Part shown: positions 5,504 to 5,913 of the stretch, in pieces
Layout: each line of letters begins with the position of its first letter
How positions within the stretch are numbered: the first letter of the stretch is position 1
DNA from: CAZVXI01 sp964631295
Lineage (GTDB): Bacteria > Planctomycetota > Phycisphaerae > Phycisphaerales > SM1A02
Length of the DNA stretch: 5,913 bases
Reading direction: 5' to 3'
Assembly: GCA_964631295.1 (NCBI GenBank)
Contig: CAZVXI010000187.1
Coordinates: 1 to 5,913 of the forward strand
The notes under the pieces: model-generated
The model's database searches: none
The model's input: the letters and a program-made list of their open reading frames with translations, nothing else
Told to the model about the DNA's origin: nothing
Position numbers and translations under genes: made by a program

Positions 5504-5913
5504 GAATCCGATCCCTTGACAGTCACCGGGGCACCCACGGCCCAGCAACTGCCTTTCTCCCAGACCTCGCGCTTCCAGATGGGTATCCGTGTCTTGAGTT
5601 GATCAATGAGGAAACGCGCCGCGTCAAAGGCCTCGGCTCGATGGCCGGCAACCGCCTGAACGAGGACACTCGCTTCGCCGATACCGACGGCACCGAGTGC
5701 GTGATGCAGCCGTATTGCCCGGCATCCAAACTGGTCTGCTGCCTCCCGCGACAGATCCCGCATGGCCGTCTCGGTCAGCGCCGGATGGGACTCATAATCG
5801 AGGTAAAGCAGGGGACCGAACTCAGGATGATTTTCGGAACGTGTTCGCCCGAGAAAGGCCGCTTCGGCACCAGAGGCTGCCGGAATGGGCAGGGGGTGCC
5901 AGTGCAAGGGCTC
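5500..5913 (-). CDS. moaE: Molybdopterin synthase catalytic subunit MoaE, N-terminus outside window
   Basis: MoaE is the large subunit of molybdopterin synthase; with the thiocarboxylated small subunit MoaD it converts cyclic pyranopterin monophosphate to molybdopterin in the cytoplasm. The 137 visible residues (counting from the window edge) show GAEAAFLGRTR (15-25), whose Arg25 matches E. coli Arg39; YLDYESHP (37-44); GHRAEAF (90-96); and LKTRIPIWKREVW (106-118), whose Lys107 and Lys114 match catalytic Lys119 and Lys126 of E. coli. The usual HR before the central loop is HA here (71-72). The frame remains open to the right edge. A TTG at 5907 could be a start, but it would leave only 12 residues before the conserved GA, against about 28 in E. 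coli, so the gene probably begins to the right of the window. Whether MoaD is fused or adjacent cannot be seen. It is coupled to the next gene by an ATGA overlap. Confidence 0.93.
   Translation of the reverse strand, partial: EPLHWHPLPIPAASGAEAAFLGRTRSENHPEFGPLLYLDYESHPALTETAMRDLSREAADQFGCRAIRLHHALGAVGIGEASVLVQAVAGHRAEAFDAARFLIDQLKTRIPIWKREVWEKGSCWAVGAPVTVKGSDS

Overview
The window is a compact, moderately GC-rich (roughly 57-60% by eye) bacterial chromosome segment with seven protein genes, two of them cut by the window edges. I see no RNA genes, mobile elements, CRISPR arrays or prophage signs, and no gene-free stretch longer than about 95 nt. The gene content is housekeeping, plus one unrecognised lipoprotein. 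The style of the proteins (a CT398/DUF164-type coiled-coil protein, a CdsA with PGLGG in place of PGHGG, a RecX with an extra N-terminal domain) suggests a Planctomycetota-like bacterium, possibly class Phycisphaerae. That placement is an inference from protein style only.

Layout, left to right. Six genes are on the minus strand and one on the plus strand. (1) 554 down to the left edge: coiled-coil part of a CT398-like (DUF164/C4 zinc-ribbon family) protein, C-terminus missing, behind a promoter with a perfect TATAAT. (2) 1551-649: phosphatidate cytidylyltransferase (CdsA), GTG start with a strong Shine-Dalgarno. (3) 2344-1640: RecX-family regulator. (4) 2652-2341: two-repeat TPR protein whose stop overlaps the recX start in an ATGA junction. 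(5) 2694-4208, plus strand: a 504-residue predicted lipoprotein, probably a beta-propeller, divergent from the TPR gene across only 41 nt. (6) 4925-4212: endonuclease III (Nth), convergent with the lipoprotein gene with 3 nt between stops. (7) 5503-4922: four-helix membrane protein resembling DUF4149/TMEM205. (8, counted with the edge gene) 5913-5500: MoaE, the large subunit of molybdopterin synthase, 5' end outside the window.

Two minus-strand operons are clear from 4-nt stop/start overlaps: moaE > DUF4149-like > nth, and TPR > recX. cdsA and the coiled-coil gene each have their own candidate promoter but may also receive read-through from recX. The functions within each operon (molybdenum cofactor, membrane protein, base-excision repair; TPR scaffold, RecA modulation) have no obvious common pathway.

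I did not find a previously undescribed multi-gene system. The most interesting observations are an endonuclease III whose four iron-sulfur cysteines have non-canonical spacing (C-x6-C-x5-C-x3-C) together with an altered helix-hairpin-helix loop, an uncharacterised propeller-like lipoprotein, and a symmetric -10-like element in the 41-nt divergent spacer.
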